A stretch of DNA of 64,000 nt from Phaeodactylum tricornutum CCAP 1055/1 (Eukaryota > Bacillariophyta > Bacillariophyceae > Surirellales > Neidiaceae). Shown in pieces: positions 1-9,966 of the stretch. Each line of letters opens with the position of its first letter. Position 1 is the stretch's first letter. The stretch spans positions 233,501 through 297,500 of the forward strand of contig NC_011681.1 of the NCBI RefSeq assembly GCF_000150955.2. The letters run 5' to 3'. Position numbers and translations under genes: made by a program. The notes beneath the pieces are model-generated. The model saw nothing but the letters and a program-made list of their open reading frames with translations. It was not told where the DNA came from and made no database searches.

Positions 1-1890
1 AAGTTGTTCATACTCTTGCTGCCGATACTCATCGAATGGGTTTGGAGGAAAAACATAGGCCGAACCTTCGTCTGCATAGTATGAGGAATCTGCTTGCCAT
101 CCACCTCGAGGCAAAGTTTTCTTCTGGTCAAATGACTCGCTTTCCAATTCTCGGCTCGCTTGTTCTAGCTCACGTCTTTGGGGTACGGCTGCCAACTCTG
201 ATGGAATGGCGTACTTTGGTGTGAAAGTAAGTTTTCCTCGACTCATAGCTGCAGACGAGGCACTAGCCGAGCTCATCCCCATGACTTCCTGAATGGATGA
301 TCCCAATCTGTTCTTACCAGAGGCATACAACCGCGCGTCCCAGCCATCAAATCCGGTGTCGGCAACTTCCATATGTAGCAGGTATGGGCACCGATCCCTT
401 GATGCTAAAATGCGGCTTTCCGGTACGACAATATTCAGGACACGGACGAGTTCGGGCGAACTCGTTGACGTCTCACTTTTGTACAGAGGGGATTTCTTTC
501 CCGTTGGCCACGTGCCTGCTTGAGGGACGAGCGGAAAGTGCACAGAATGCTTCAACATATCAATTGACAGGTCTTCGATTCCAGGCCAGTCGTAAGGACT
601 ACGGTTGTCTTCCACATCCAAGCTCACATCTCCACCTGTCACCATCCGACGTCGTATTCTGCGATTGGTTTCCAGCAGCCTTTCTTTTAAGTATGTGTCT
701 CGTTGAATGGTGGGAACCATGCGAAGGTCTAAGGATATTGTTGTTAAACGGTCAATGAAGTGCATAGTATCTCCGAAATGACTACACCTTCGCAGGCTTA
801 GACTGGACGGTAATCGCGAAGCAGTGTGTTCACCTTCGGCGGGAGCGGTTTCAGGAGAATGCTGATGTTGTCCAAGAGGTTCATGATACTGCGATGGTTT
901 ATGTAGATGTTGGTCCATTGTGTATCCGTAGGCTGTCGCTTGCTCGGCGTCCTGTAGGAGGTCAAAAGCTTCCCTTTTTTCCGTTCCGATTTTGGCTAGA
1001 ACGGCTGCTTTGTCAGCTGGTAGCACTATAATTAATCGTCGCCCAGTTTGCTGCCGGTGCTCAAAAAGAGTTTTCCACGCCCGACCGACCTCGGCCTCTA
1101 GCAACCAACACAGTTCGATTCCCCAACTAGGGTCTTGCAAACATCGATTCAGCATCAGATGTCGTAACTTTTGAATAGGATTGGTTAGGTGCGGTTCAAA
1201 TGCGGGCGGGGATTTCAGCACAGCCGACACCAATTGAGGTAGGTAGTTCTGTACTTGACGCAAACTCTGGGTTGCCTCTTGCGTCTCAGATATTGTCGAA
1301 GCCGACGAACGCGCATGTTCCAAATTTTGGGGGTCTACTGGAAGCTCTGTCTCTCTAGAGTCGTCTATTAAGTTGGTGCCGTTGCCTGAAATAATGAGTC
1401 GAGCATGTTTCTGCCTATCGCCGACCGGATTTTCCGATGTTGTACCGTCGTAGGGCAATTTTGCCTTCTCAAAAGCTCGCAGAATCTCAATGTCGGCATC
1501 CAAAAAGGGGTCCTCCTCGAGGTCATCAAATGCAGCGCATGCTGTTTGGCTCGCGTTTTCCTTGTCGTATTCTACAATCCGTTGCCGATGTGTTTTTTGT
1601 TTTTCCAAAATCGAGTCTATGGCCTGGAGTTTGTGTGACAGTCTCTGGACCAACTCAATGCGCAGCGCGTCCATCACCATGAGTCGTTGACTCCCTGGTG
1701 GGTAAGCCAAAATGCCGCGCAGGCATTGATCGCGCCAGGCTTCTTCGAGTTGGTGACGAGAGGTTGGAGGTGGAGGTGGAGGTGGAGGAGCATAATGCGG
1801 TTGGAAAGGCAATGTCTGAATCTCGGCGACGTCCCGTACCAAGTTCGACAGAAAAAGCCAGCGCATTAAAAAGGTGGATACGTCGAACAT
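1..1890 (-). CDS. PI4KB: phosphatidylinositol 4-kinase, class III beta-like (partial, N-terminal part)
   Basis: An uninterrupted 630-codon frame runs from an ATG at 1890 off the left edge. It would phosphorylate phosphatidylinositol at the 4-position on Golgi-type membranes. The match is by recalled family pattern. Near residue 200, YLPQLVSAV followed by PIQKLRHLMLNRC and GIELCWLLEAEV resembles the helical accessory domain (in PI4KB, YLPQLLNMY, YIVHRC, SLQCALLLGAY). Further on, FIDRLTTISLDLRMVPT precedes LVRVLNIVVPESRILASRD and CPYLLHMEV, the strands that open the PI4KB kinase region. The catalytic loop and DFG lie outside the window. A run of prolines, residues 37-43, comes from a (CCA/CCT)n stretch near 1770-1790. 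There is no ATG in this frame upstream before a stop at 1931-1933, but a 5' exon beyond cannot be excluded. Divergent from the glutamate dehydrogenase gene. Confidence 0.8.
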   Translation of the reverse strand, partial: MFDVSTFLMRWLFLSNLVRDVAEIQTLPFQPHYAPPPPPPPPTSRHQLEEAWRDQCLRGILAYPPGSQRLMVMDALRIELVQRLSHKLQAIDSILEKQKTHRQRIVEYDKENASQTACAAFDDLEEDPFLDADIEILRAFEKAKLPYDGTTSENPVGDRQKHARLIISGNGTNLIDDSRETELPVDPQNLEHARSSASTISETQEATQSLRQVQNYLPQLVSAVLKSPPAFEPHLTNPIQKLRHLMLNRCLQDPSWGIELCWLLEAEVGRAWKTLFEHRQQTGRRLIIVLPADKAAVLAKIGTEKREAFDLLQDAEQATAYGYTMDQHLHKPSQYHEPLGQHQHSPETAPAEGEHTASRLPSSLSLRRCSHFGDTMHFIDRLTTISLDLRMVPTIQRDTYLKERLLETNRRIRRRMVTGGDVSLDVEDNRSPYDWPGIEDLSIDMLKHSVHFPLVPQAGTWPTGKKSPLYKSETSTSSPELVRVLNIVVPESRILASRDRCPYLLHMEVADTGFDGWDARLYASGKNRLGSSIQEVMGMSSASASSAAMSRGKLTFTPKYAIPSELAAVPQRRELEQASRELESESFDQKKTLPRGGWQADSSYYADEGSAYVFPPNPFDEYRQQEYEQL

Positions 1891-2502
1891 GATAGAAAAT
1901 AACTGTGTAGCAGAATACCTTCCCTGCAGAACTTAAGCTCTTCAACGACGGTACGCAGGGGAAAATCCGTTGGCGGGCTGGAGAATCTTTCAATCGGAAA
2001 TAGCAATTAGTATGAAGCTCCTATGAGAGCTTCGGCGGCTGTCCTCGAAATTGTGTGCGCTCTATTAATAAAAAAGCCTGTAATTGTTTTTTCTCATGGT
2101 AAGGGAGGGCGCGGGTAGGGACAGAACTGGAAGTTGTGATAGACACGGGTGTACCTCATGGTTGGTCTCTTCCTGTTTACAGTTAATTTTCACTGTCAGT
2201 GTGCGTCTTGATGGTGGTAAACCTGTACAGCTTCCACGTGTATTCTCGTTCGGGTTTGACTGTACGTTCACGGGATTTATCACATTTTGGCTCTGTTCTC
2301 TCAACCGTGATTTGATCGTATTCAAGACTTCCAGGTGTTGCATTTTTGTGTTGGCGGTTCGCGAATAATCCAGAAAATCGCAACCCCCTATCCGAACATA
2401 AAAAAGCGAACCTCCGACCAGAATTTCAGAAAAGAGACCTGCTGGTGTTCCTTCCATTGTTTACGTGCCACTCTCCCGAGGAACGACGAACCTGCCGGAG
2501 GG
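1891..2502. promoter_or_regulatory. shared intergenic region between divergent PI4K and GDH genes
   Basis: About 610 bp separate the two start codons, so the stretch must hold both promoters and 5' leaders. Several short ACAGT/ACTGT words occur here (2180-2200 and 2255-2264) and recur in other intergenic gaps of the window. I see no TATA box at a convincing position. Reading frames here are short and overlap each other, with no recognisable protein. Confidence 0.45.
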
Positions 2503-4207
2503 ATGTCAGCACGATCCGAAGCCCCAACCATCTTCAAGTCCAGAAACGGCGATCCAACACAAAAAATTGATCTTACAATACAGAAAAAGAATCTTTTTAC
2601 TGTTAGGACGACTCGCACATTTCTTCTAAAGCAAAAGAGCGTTGTCCTTTTCGCAATCGTCTTGTTTCTTATCCAAGACCATACCATTGTGCAATCAAGA
2701 AGAGCTTTGATACCCGCTTCAAAGCGCTCTTCCTTCGAGGTCGCCAACGTCCTATCGGAAGCTACGGAGGCTACTACGACGAGCAACAACATGTCCACAC
2801 GCGGTGATCTAGACTTTCTCGATGATTTGCGCCGAAAGTATCCGCACCAACCAACGTTTTTGCAGGCAGTTGAAGAAATGGCCCTCGCCCTCAGCGATCT
2901 TTTTGATGGACCGGACGGAGATTTTTACCAAAGGGCCTTTCTGGCCATGGCGGAGCCCGAGCGTATCATTGCCTTTCGCGTTTCTTGGATGGATGATAAC
3001 GGAAAGATTCGTTTTAACCGTGGATGGCGGGTCCAGTTTAGCAGGTATGTGACAACAAGATAGTGGTTTTACATGCTTCGTGAACATCTCTCATTTCTAT
3101 TCTTGTAGCGTTCTCGGTCCCTTCAAGGGCGGTCTTCGCTTCCACCCAACTGTCGATGAAGGAGTCTTGAAGTTTCTTGGCTTCGAGCAGATCTTCAAAA
3201 ACGCTTTGACCGGATTGCCGTTGGGTGGAGGTAAGGGCGGGTCCGACTTTGACCCCAAGGGCAAATCGGACGGGGAAGTTCGTCGTTTTTGCGAAGCCTT
3301 CATGTCCGAGCTTTGCCGTTACTTGCATCCATCCACAGATGTTCCTGCTGGTGATATTGGAGTTGGTGGCCGCGAAATTGGCTACATGTATGGACAGTAT
3401 AAGCGTATAACAAATCGCCACGGTGTCGGTGTCCTAACGGGTAAGTCCATGAACTTTGGTGGCAGCGAAATTCGCCCCGAGGCGACCGGATATGGTCTTA
3501 TTTACATGACAAAGATTGCCGTCCAAAGGAAACTGAACCGAAACTTGACGGACATGCGCTGTGCAATTTCCGGTTCGGGAAATGTTGCACAGTTTGCGGC
3601 GAAGAAGTTGCTCGAGTTTGGTGCCAAGGTCATGACTGTGAGTGACTCCAACGGTGTGATCGTTTTCGAGAGCGGAATGACGGCCACAGACTGGGATGCT
3701 GTTTCCGACTGCAAAAATAAGCACCGCGGACGTCTTTCGTCCATCCAGGACAAAGTCAGCGGGCAGTATTACGACGGCGAAAGTCCTTGGAGTTTAGACA
3801 TCAAGTACGACTTGGCCTTGCCTTGTGCTACACAAAATGAAATTGACGAGAAGTCGGCCAGGCAACTTGTAAAAAACGGAGTGTTGGGAGTGTTGGAGGG
3901 CGCAAACCTACCGACCGACTTGGAGGCGCAGGCCGTGTTCCGTAAGGCCGACGGTGTTATTTATGTCCCGGGAAAGGCATCCAATGCTGGAGGTGTTGGT
4001 GTCAGTGGTTTGGAGATGAGTCAGAACGCACAGCGGCTCACGTGGAAATCAGAAAAGGTGGACGAAAAACTGCATGGCATGATGGACGAGATTTACAGTA
4101 TGATGGAAGAAGCCGAACTAAGTGGAGGAACTTTGGAACAGGGAGCAAACCGTGCTGGATTTCTGAAGGTTGCCACGGCTATGAGAGAGCTAGGTTGGGT
4201 GTATTGA
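2503..4207 (+). CDS. GDH: NADP-type glutamate dehydrogenase
   Basis: Reversible amination of 2-oxoglutarate to glutamate. Two exons: 2503-3044 and 3109-4207. The 64-nt intron starts GTATGT and ends TTGTAG, and splicing restores VQFSSVLGPFKGGLRFHP, the conserved core of the hexameric family. Downstream are LGGGKGGSDFDPKGKS (substrate lysines), TDVPAGDIGVGGREIGY with the catalytic Asp, and the Rossmann glycine run ISGSGNVAQF. The spliced product is 546 residues, about 95 longer than bacterial homologues. The extra N-terminus contains a hydrophobic stretch (VVLFAIVLFLIQ, about residues 48-59), which suggests a membrane or organelle targeting signal. The start at 2503 is the first sensible ATG; an ATG at 2791 (MSTRGDLDFL) would give a bare cytosolic enzyme. 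Identity is certain, targeting is not. Confidence 0.93.
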
Positions 4208-4510
4208 AGAGGGAATTTGATGGAGTAGCTACGTCTATTGTAAAATTTCCAACTTAATTGTCTCTTTGTCTGTGGATTTATTGTAGACTTGACAGTAAAT
4301 ATCGTAGTATCACACTACCTATGTCTTGTTATGCGGCAGAGTGACACTCACCGTGATTTCAGGTATATCTCAGGAGAGACACTTTTAATTACATTAACGG
4401 CAATGTAACTGTAAGGTAGTCAGTCAGCAGACAAACAAAATCATAAAACTATTGAAGAACACAAAACGACGATGGAGATCACAGTTGAGGACAACGATGA
4501 ACTACGAAGA
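4208..4510. other. intergenic, 3' of GDH
   Basis: AT-rich stretch with a TTGACAGTAAAT word near 4290 and ACTGT/GTCAGT words at 4405-4425. No gene seen. Confidence 0.4.
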
Positions 4511-4723
4511 TTATGAGTCTATATTGTACTCTTGGATATTCGTAGGGACTGTGGGGCTGTGATTCGTTGTGTGTGGGACGGAAGCGACTTGTCTTTTAGC
4601 AGTAGGCGATTGAACTTCTGGTGAGACGTTGTCCTTACCAGGAGTTTGATCAACAAAAACAACGTTGGACGGATCATTCGGAAAATCTGCTGAAGCCATG
4701 ACAGTCGTATCATCATCTGCCAT
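4511..4723 (-). CDS. possible small acidic protein, unknown
   Basis: A 70-codon frame with an ATG start. The product begins MADDDTTVMASADFPNDPS and is rich in Asp, Pro, Ser and Thr, without hydrophobic segments. I do not recognise it. It is divergent from the GNAT locus, with a CACAGTCA/GGCAGTGA pair of words between them. It could be chance or a terminal exon. Confidence 0.25.
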   Translation of the reverse strand: MADDDTTVMASADFPNDPSNVVFVDQTPGKDNVSPEVQSPTAKRQVASVPHTTNHSPTVPTNIQEYNIDS

Positions 4724-4749
4724 CCCAAGTCACAGTCAATTGGCAGTGA

Positions 4750-5859
4750 AACGTTACGATCGAACATGATGGCGCCGGAACAGCTAGCGTTGGAAAAATT
4801 CAACACGGTGTGGAAAGTGTCTGTCTCAATGCGTCGAGTAGCAGCGATCAGTCTTTGTGGACGTTCCAATCGGCAGTACTGCCGAATGTCGACAAGGATA
4901 CTGTGCGATTGTTTGGCTTTCAAACCAAGTGGAAGGGCATCCCATATTGTTTGACAACTTTTTACGTTGGGTACTCAACGTGGGATGGTAGGTTCTTATG
5001 TATTGATGTCCTTGCGGATCCTATTGATGTCGTCTTTTCAAAAACGAAAGAGCATGTCAATCTCTCTGGAGGAATAGTAGCGGAGCAAGTCTGCCTCCTT
5101 CTTTTGACACGAATCGCCGTTGCGCTAGATTGCGGTCGTCTGACATGGCAGCATTACTATCTCGAAACAGGGAAGGGTTGTGTTTTACCAAAACCCGAAT
5201 TCATGGAAGGATGGCTCACTCTACATTGGGAGGAAGCCGAAATGAGTGCGTAAGTCGGATTACTTACAGAAGTACAAGGGTCAGACACTGTGGAAGAATG
5301 CATTCGTTTGTCTTTACGTGATCAAGATAACGATAAGTATCGACTTCGGTTAGCGGCAATAGATGACAGTGAGCGCATAGCTCGACTGGTTGGGGGCTTG
5401 GCAATTTTTGAAAAGGAACCGGATGCGGTGCACGTATCTATTAATCACTATAAAGTGGATGGATTCGGCTCCCTACCTCTGTTTTATTGCCTGCTTTTAG
5501 ACTGCACAGAAGGAGGTCGCGAGTCTCAAAGCTGTGGAATGGCCTTCTTTTATGTCGGTTGTACAGTCAAAGGTGGAAGGTTCATGTACCTGGAAGATCT
5601 ATTCATCGAAGAATTTCACCGAGGCAAAGGTGCCGGAAGCGCCGCCATGAAGGCTCTAGCATCAGCAGCGCTCGCAATGAAATGCCAGCGACTTGTCTGG
5701 CAAGCGTTGGACTGGAACACACCAGCTTTGGGGTTCTATAAAAAAATCGGCGCAAAAATACAAAGTGGCTTGCTGACTTCTCGTTACGCCAATCGGCAAT
5801 TATATGATTTGGCCAAGCTCGAACTCGCACTTATTGAAGATGATCGGACCGCAAATTGA
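4750..5859 (+). pseudogene. tandem GNAT N-acetyltransferase locus with an in-frame TAA
   Basis: Two GNAT-like segments share one frame. The second (from about 5272) is a good SSAT-like fold: an RLAAIDDSERIARLV start, FFYVGCTVKGGRFMYLEDLF, then the acetyl-CoA loop RGKGAGSAAMKAL and LDWNTPALGFYKKIGAK. The first (4810-5245) repeats the pattern in worn form (TTFYVGYSTWDGRFLCIDVL, later LTWQHYYLETGKG) and lacks the RGxGxG/A loop. A TAA at 5251-5253 separates them. It lies in a 24-nt GT-AG stretch (5246-5269) whose removal would keep the frame, but that is shorter than any diatom intron I know of. No ATG opens the first segment in frame; an ATG pair at 4766 is in another frame. Read this as a decaying gene, a mis-modelled multi-exon gene, or an unusual intron. 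The acetylated substrate (polyamine or amino acid) is unknown. Confidence 0.55.
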
Positions 5860-6149
5860 GGAAGGACGGGCTATATTTGAAAGATGCTCGAGCTGCTATT
5901 TAGAATCAGCAGAGGCAGGGAGATGCTTTGATATGTTCTGTCGACCAAGATGTTGTCGTTGCTGACACTGACACCAAACCACTTGGGGGGGAAAATGTTT
6001 CTTTCGTTAGTTCCTACGGTCTTTGCGGTGCACAACGTATTGAAAGATCCTCACACATCCATCTTGTTCACAGTCAGCGCTCCCCGAAAAGCAGTGGCGG
6101 TTGTCCGGAGTGGATACGAATGCTACTAATTTACGCAATAGCTTCGGAA
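5860..6149. other. intergenic between convergent genes
   Basis: Convergent 3' regions of the GNAT locus and MGD1. Nothing recognisable inside. Confidence 0.4.
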
Positions 6150-7764
6150 CTATGATGTCCGTGTCAATTTAGCTCCGGCGTCTCCGAGCTTTTTTTTCTT
6201 CTCGGCAAAAACTGCGTCAGCCAAGTCTTTGGCAATATTTAGCGTAGCCTGTGGCCGCGCGGCGGCTAGCGCAGCATTTCGCATTGCTTCAAGCTTCTCG
6301 GGGGACAGCAGCCACGAGCTCACAGTATTGGCAATCACGGAGGCGTCGCCACTGTACTTTCCAAAACCAGCCTCTTCGACGAACGGAATATTGCCTTCTT
6401 CTTGGCCGGGGCTAGCCAATACGATGGAAAATAGCGTGTCAGTTGCTCAGCTATGTAATCTAGGGCCTCTGAACGGTGATACCAGTACGACGCATACCAT
6501 CGCAGACTTACAGATACGAAAAGAGCATGCAAGGTAGTCCACAGATTGATGCTTCAGCGATTGTTCCGGGGCCGGCTTTGGTCACCAAAGCATCCGAAGC
6601 CTTCATCCATTCGTCCATGTTCTCGACGAAGCCTTGAACGTTGACTCGCACTGTGGTACCCCAGGATTCCTTCTCTAAACTTGCCTTGGCTTCTTGGTTG
6701 TTGCCGCAAACAACAACCATTTGTGTAGTGGTACTGGCTGTGCCTAAAGCAACACCCAGACTTTTCGAAATCTCAACAATTCCTCCCATTCCATCCCCGC
6801 CACCGACGATCAAGACGGTCGGAAGATTTTCGTCCAAACCCAATTGACGGCGAAGCGATTTACGTACCTTTTCTGGCGCCACATGCGCCGACTCGCTGTT
6901 TGCCCAAAACCCTTGTCGGATTGGCAATCCGTATTGCACGATTTGCGAGTCTTGGAGCTGTCGCTTTTTGGCAGCCAGGTACAATGCATCGGACGGAACA
7001 AAGCATTTGTCGACACTACATGAAAGGCGAAAACAAAAATGAGAAACCAAAAAGTCTCCGAAATCTCTGACATCCAAAATGCTGACACTTTCCGAACGAG
7101 AGCCTATCCTCGTAACATACTCTTTGTTGAACCAAGTTGGATGGGCACTCCCGAGATCAGTGACGACGGTACAAAACGGCGTTTTCCGCCCGGTCCGTTC
7201 CCGCGTCGCTCCGTTCGAATCCAGTTCCGCCAATATCCGTAGCGGGATATCTTGGGTAAGAGGATGTACGGACACCACCATATCGGCCTTTTTCCCGGAA
7301 TTCCCCGATGGTCGAGACAAGCAAGTTTTGAAGGGTTCAAAACAAAACAACTCCAGCATGAGTCGATTCAACCAGATACCAAAATCGGTTGCGCCGAAAT
7401 GATAAAAAATATCCCAAGTGATCGGATATTTGGCCGCGAATTTATAGAGTTCAATATAGGAATCGTACGGCCAAAATGGTCCGTACTCTGTATAAATATC
7501 GACAATATCGCACTGTATTCTGCCGGGATGCAGTGTATCAAAGGCGTCTCGTAAGGCGTTGGCGGACGCCCTGTGACCCCCGCCAGTGTCGGACATGAGT
7601 ATCTGCACCGTACAAACTTCATCGGTTTCGATAGCGGCAGTAGTAGTACGGATGTAAGCGGCCACATCCAACCTCGTTGACGTGGGTCGCAAATTAGGTG
7701 AGAACGCTGCCGACCACTCGGCGGTGGACGACAACCAAAAACAAAGGAAAAACAGTTTGCACAT
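6150..7764 (-). CDS. MGD1: monogalactosyldiacylglycerol synthase (GT28)
   Basis: Transfers galactose from UDP-Gal to diacylglycerol to make MGDG, the main thylakoid lipid. Three exons, 7764-7121, 7015-6512 and 6411-6150, give 469 residues. The introns are 105 nt (7016-7120, GTATGT..TGTAG) and 100 nt (6412-6511, GTAAGT..GCTAG). Splicing restores TWFNKDVDKCFVPSD and CMLFSYLPGQEEGNIPFVEE, both typical of MGD enzymes. The N-terminal donor glycine loop is LMSDTGGGHRASA, and the C-terminal nucleotide site includes VTKAGPGTIAEA. The start at 7764 gives a signal peptide (MCKLFFLCFWLSSTAEWSA) ending at SAAFSP, an ASAFAP-like motif with Phe at +1, as expected for plastid import. The frame remains open to an ATG at 8079, which would bury the signal peptide, so I prefer 7764. 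The 105-nt intron has no stop in frame. Confidence 0.93.
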
Positions 7765-8186
7765 GACAACGAGTGTACAGGCGACAGCCACTTTCGATGC
7801 GGCGATTGCAGAGTTTTGCGTACGGACCCGCTCTACCTTGTTGGCGTTTTGGACGATTCGAAAGTCCAATCCACCAATGAGCCTGGCGCGTCCTAAGGAA
7901 ATCCGCAAGAGGGGTGATTGCACTTCATCGTCCCGAAGCTGGAGATCTCCAATTCTTGACGCCTTTGGTCTGTCCATGAGCACGGTTGTTGAATTGGAGA
8001 GATTTTCTTCGAGTTTACCATTTAGCCGTCGATGTGCTCCGGACTTGCGAACGTAGCTCAAGAGACAGTCGCAGGACATAGTCCACGGATCCTATACCAT
8101 ATTCGTCCTCGGCACACAAACAAACAACAGCACGAGTCGGCAAACACGCGGCTCGAACCAAAGGAAACGGACTTCCAAACTCGAAA
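7765..8186. promoter_or_regulatory. bidirectional promoter region MGD1 / ER thioredoxin-like gene
   Basis: About 420 bp separate the preferred starts of two divergent genes. The MGD1 frame stays open through much of it (to 8079), so it is either leader or an N-terminal extension. No TATA-like box is obvious. Confidence 0.4.
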
Positions 8187-8975
8187 ATGACCATGGGGAT
8201 GCGATCTTTTTTTAGTTTTTTGGCGTTTGCCACGACCGCTGCGGCAATCCAGGAGCTCGATGAAGCCTCTTTCGACCAGCTCATGGGATCCGGAAAGAAT
8301 GGCATGATTAAATTCTTTCAGCCGGTACGTCTCTGATCCTCCGCTGGTCTTCAACGCTACTAGTCTTTTTGGTTTACATTAGTATCGTACTAGCCATTGC
8401 AAACGATTTCCATTTTGATCTCTCTAACTCTTTCCGGCCTTTCACAATTGGCAGTGGTGCGGACAGTAAGTAGAAACGATGGATCTGGATGACTACATTG
8501 GACTTGCGGTTGATAACGAGTCTTTTTCGCTTTGTTTTTCAGCTGCACGCGTATGAAGCCCGACTGGGACAAACTAGCGGAGGAAGCCCACAGTTCCGTC
8601 TTTATCGCTGACGTTAATTGCTCCGACCAAGCCGAGTTGTGTGAGAAAAACGATGTGGCTGGTTACCCAACCATTAAGGTTTACAAGGATGGCGTGGACG
8701 AAAAGTACAATGGCGCTCGTGGGTTCGACGATCTCATGGACTATGTCGACGCCAATCTCGCCTCGAAATGCGACGTATCTAAGTTAGAGGAAACCTGCGG
8801 GGAAAAGGCAGTCAAGTACGCCAACAAGTGGAAGGATCGTGAAGCAGCCGATGTCACGAAGGAATTTTCCCGGCTGGAAGGCATGGCTGGAAAGAGTATG
8901 ACAATGGAGCTCAAAGCCTGGTTGAGAGAACGGATGGCAATTTTAAAGCAACTTACGGCCTCCGCCTCGAGTTAA
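8187..8975 (+). CDS. small ER thioredoxin-fold protein with ERp29-like C-terminal domain
   Basis: A disulfide isomerase-like protein of 193 residues. Exons are 8187-8324, 8455-8465 (11 nt only) and 8543-8975; introns are 130 and 77 nt, each GT-AG. The signal peptide is the first 20 residues (to TTAAA). After splicing, IKFFQP-WCGH-CTRMKPDW appears: the WCGHC redox site, with W, C, G and half of H encoded by the micro-exon. The thioredoxin core continues with VFIADVNCSD and VAGYPTIKVYKDG (cis-Pro). The last ~65 residues are helical, with VTKEFSRLEGM like the ERp29/P5 D-domain. No KDEL-type signal ends the protein (it ends ASS), so ER retention is uncertain. Divergent from MGD1. Confidence 0.85.
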
Positions 8976-9966
8976 AATAAAGACGGTTTCCATGCAAATA
9001 GTCTGATGAGAAAGCAGTAGATATTCCGTTTCCAGTTACTTCGTTTTTGTTGCATATTGTGAATGGTCGATTGATTAGTTCCTGCATGCACCAAGATGGA
9101 TGTGTACTGGTGGAAGAGGAAAGAAACCCGCTTGATTACGCTCGTCTCGAGACCGGCGGGAAGCGAGATTTTACTTACTGTTAGTTAGTGTAATGTAAGT
9201 TGGGGAATAAAGGACATTTCTACCGCATCTGTTGCGATCATTGAGACCTCTCTGTTGGCGGCTGCGCTTTCTTTCCAGGGAGATGCGGGAAATTTCGAAT
9301 TTTGAAAGTTGACCAAACATTTGACAGTTTGCCACCACAATCAGCTCGTTTTGCAATTTCATGAACCTAGCTAGAGGTGTAAGGAACTTTTCTCAGTTGT
9401 GTCAAGTGTCTTGTGTCCTTCCACATGCCGACAGCATCTTAAATTACAGATTTCGCAAGCGTATGACTACTACTTTGGTGAGAAATCAAAAGAGTCTATT
9501 CTCATCATTCGAATTTACCCTAATATCCCATTAAAAACATAGACTGACGGCATCGATTACTGCCCGTGCACGAAGATGATCCAGGCTTTCACCAGAAAAA
9601 AAATCTGAAACCTTGCTTACCGTTAAGTAAAATAAATATATAGGGTAAAAACATCCTTTCCATTAACCGTATTATAACGGTCTTTGTACTTCACCCCATT
9701 GAGAAACCGAACGCAGTGGTGCATCGGAGAAATGTGATCCATCATACTTTACCAGTGAGCCAATTTTTGAAAGAGAGACAATTTATTTCAAGTCTACCCA
9801 GTTTCCTGGCATAAAATTATCACATGACCTTCTCATAACGAGGCCTTTACAGGTTACATCGACGGAACTGTTTGTTGGGCCCCGCCTGATTGACAGTGAA
9901 GCAGCTATTGTTCCTCAAAGTTGACAGTGAAGCATAAAGTGTGATTCTCTACAAAGTTCGAGGAAA
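8976..9966. other. 990-bp intergenic region
   Basis: No convincing gene. It holds a TTACTGTTAGTTAGTG stretch near 9177 and, just before the next start codon, two near-copies of GTTGACAGTGAAGCA at about 9888-9902 and 9919-9933. These may be promoter elements of the 9967 gene. Confidence 0.4.

Noticed and set aside
293-758. Plus-strand frames over the PI4K region
   Set aside because: Antisense shadows of a long minus-strand frame with clear family motifs.
7682-8305. MGD1 start at 8079 instead of 7764
   Set aside because: The upstream part would bury the signal peptide and shows no domain; kept only as an alternative.
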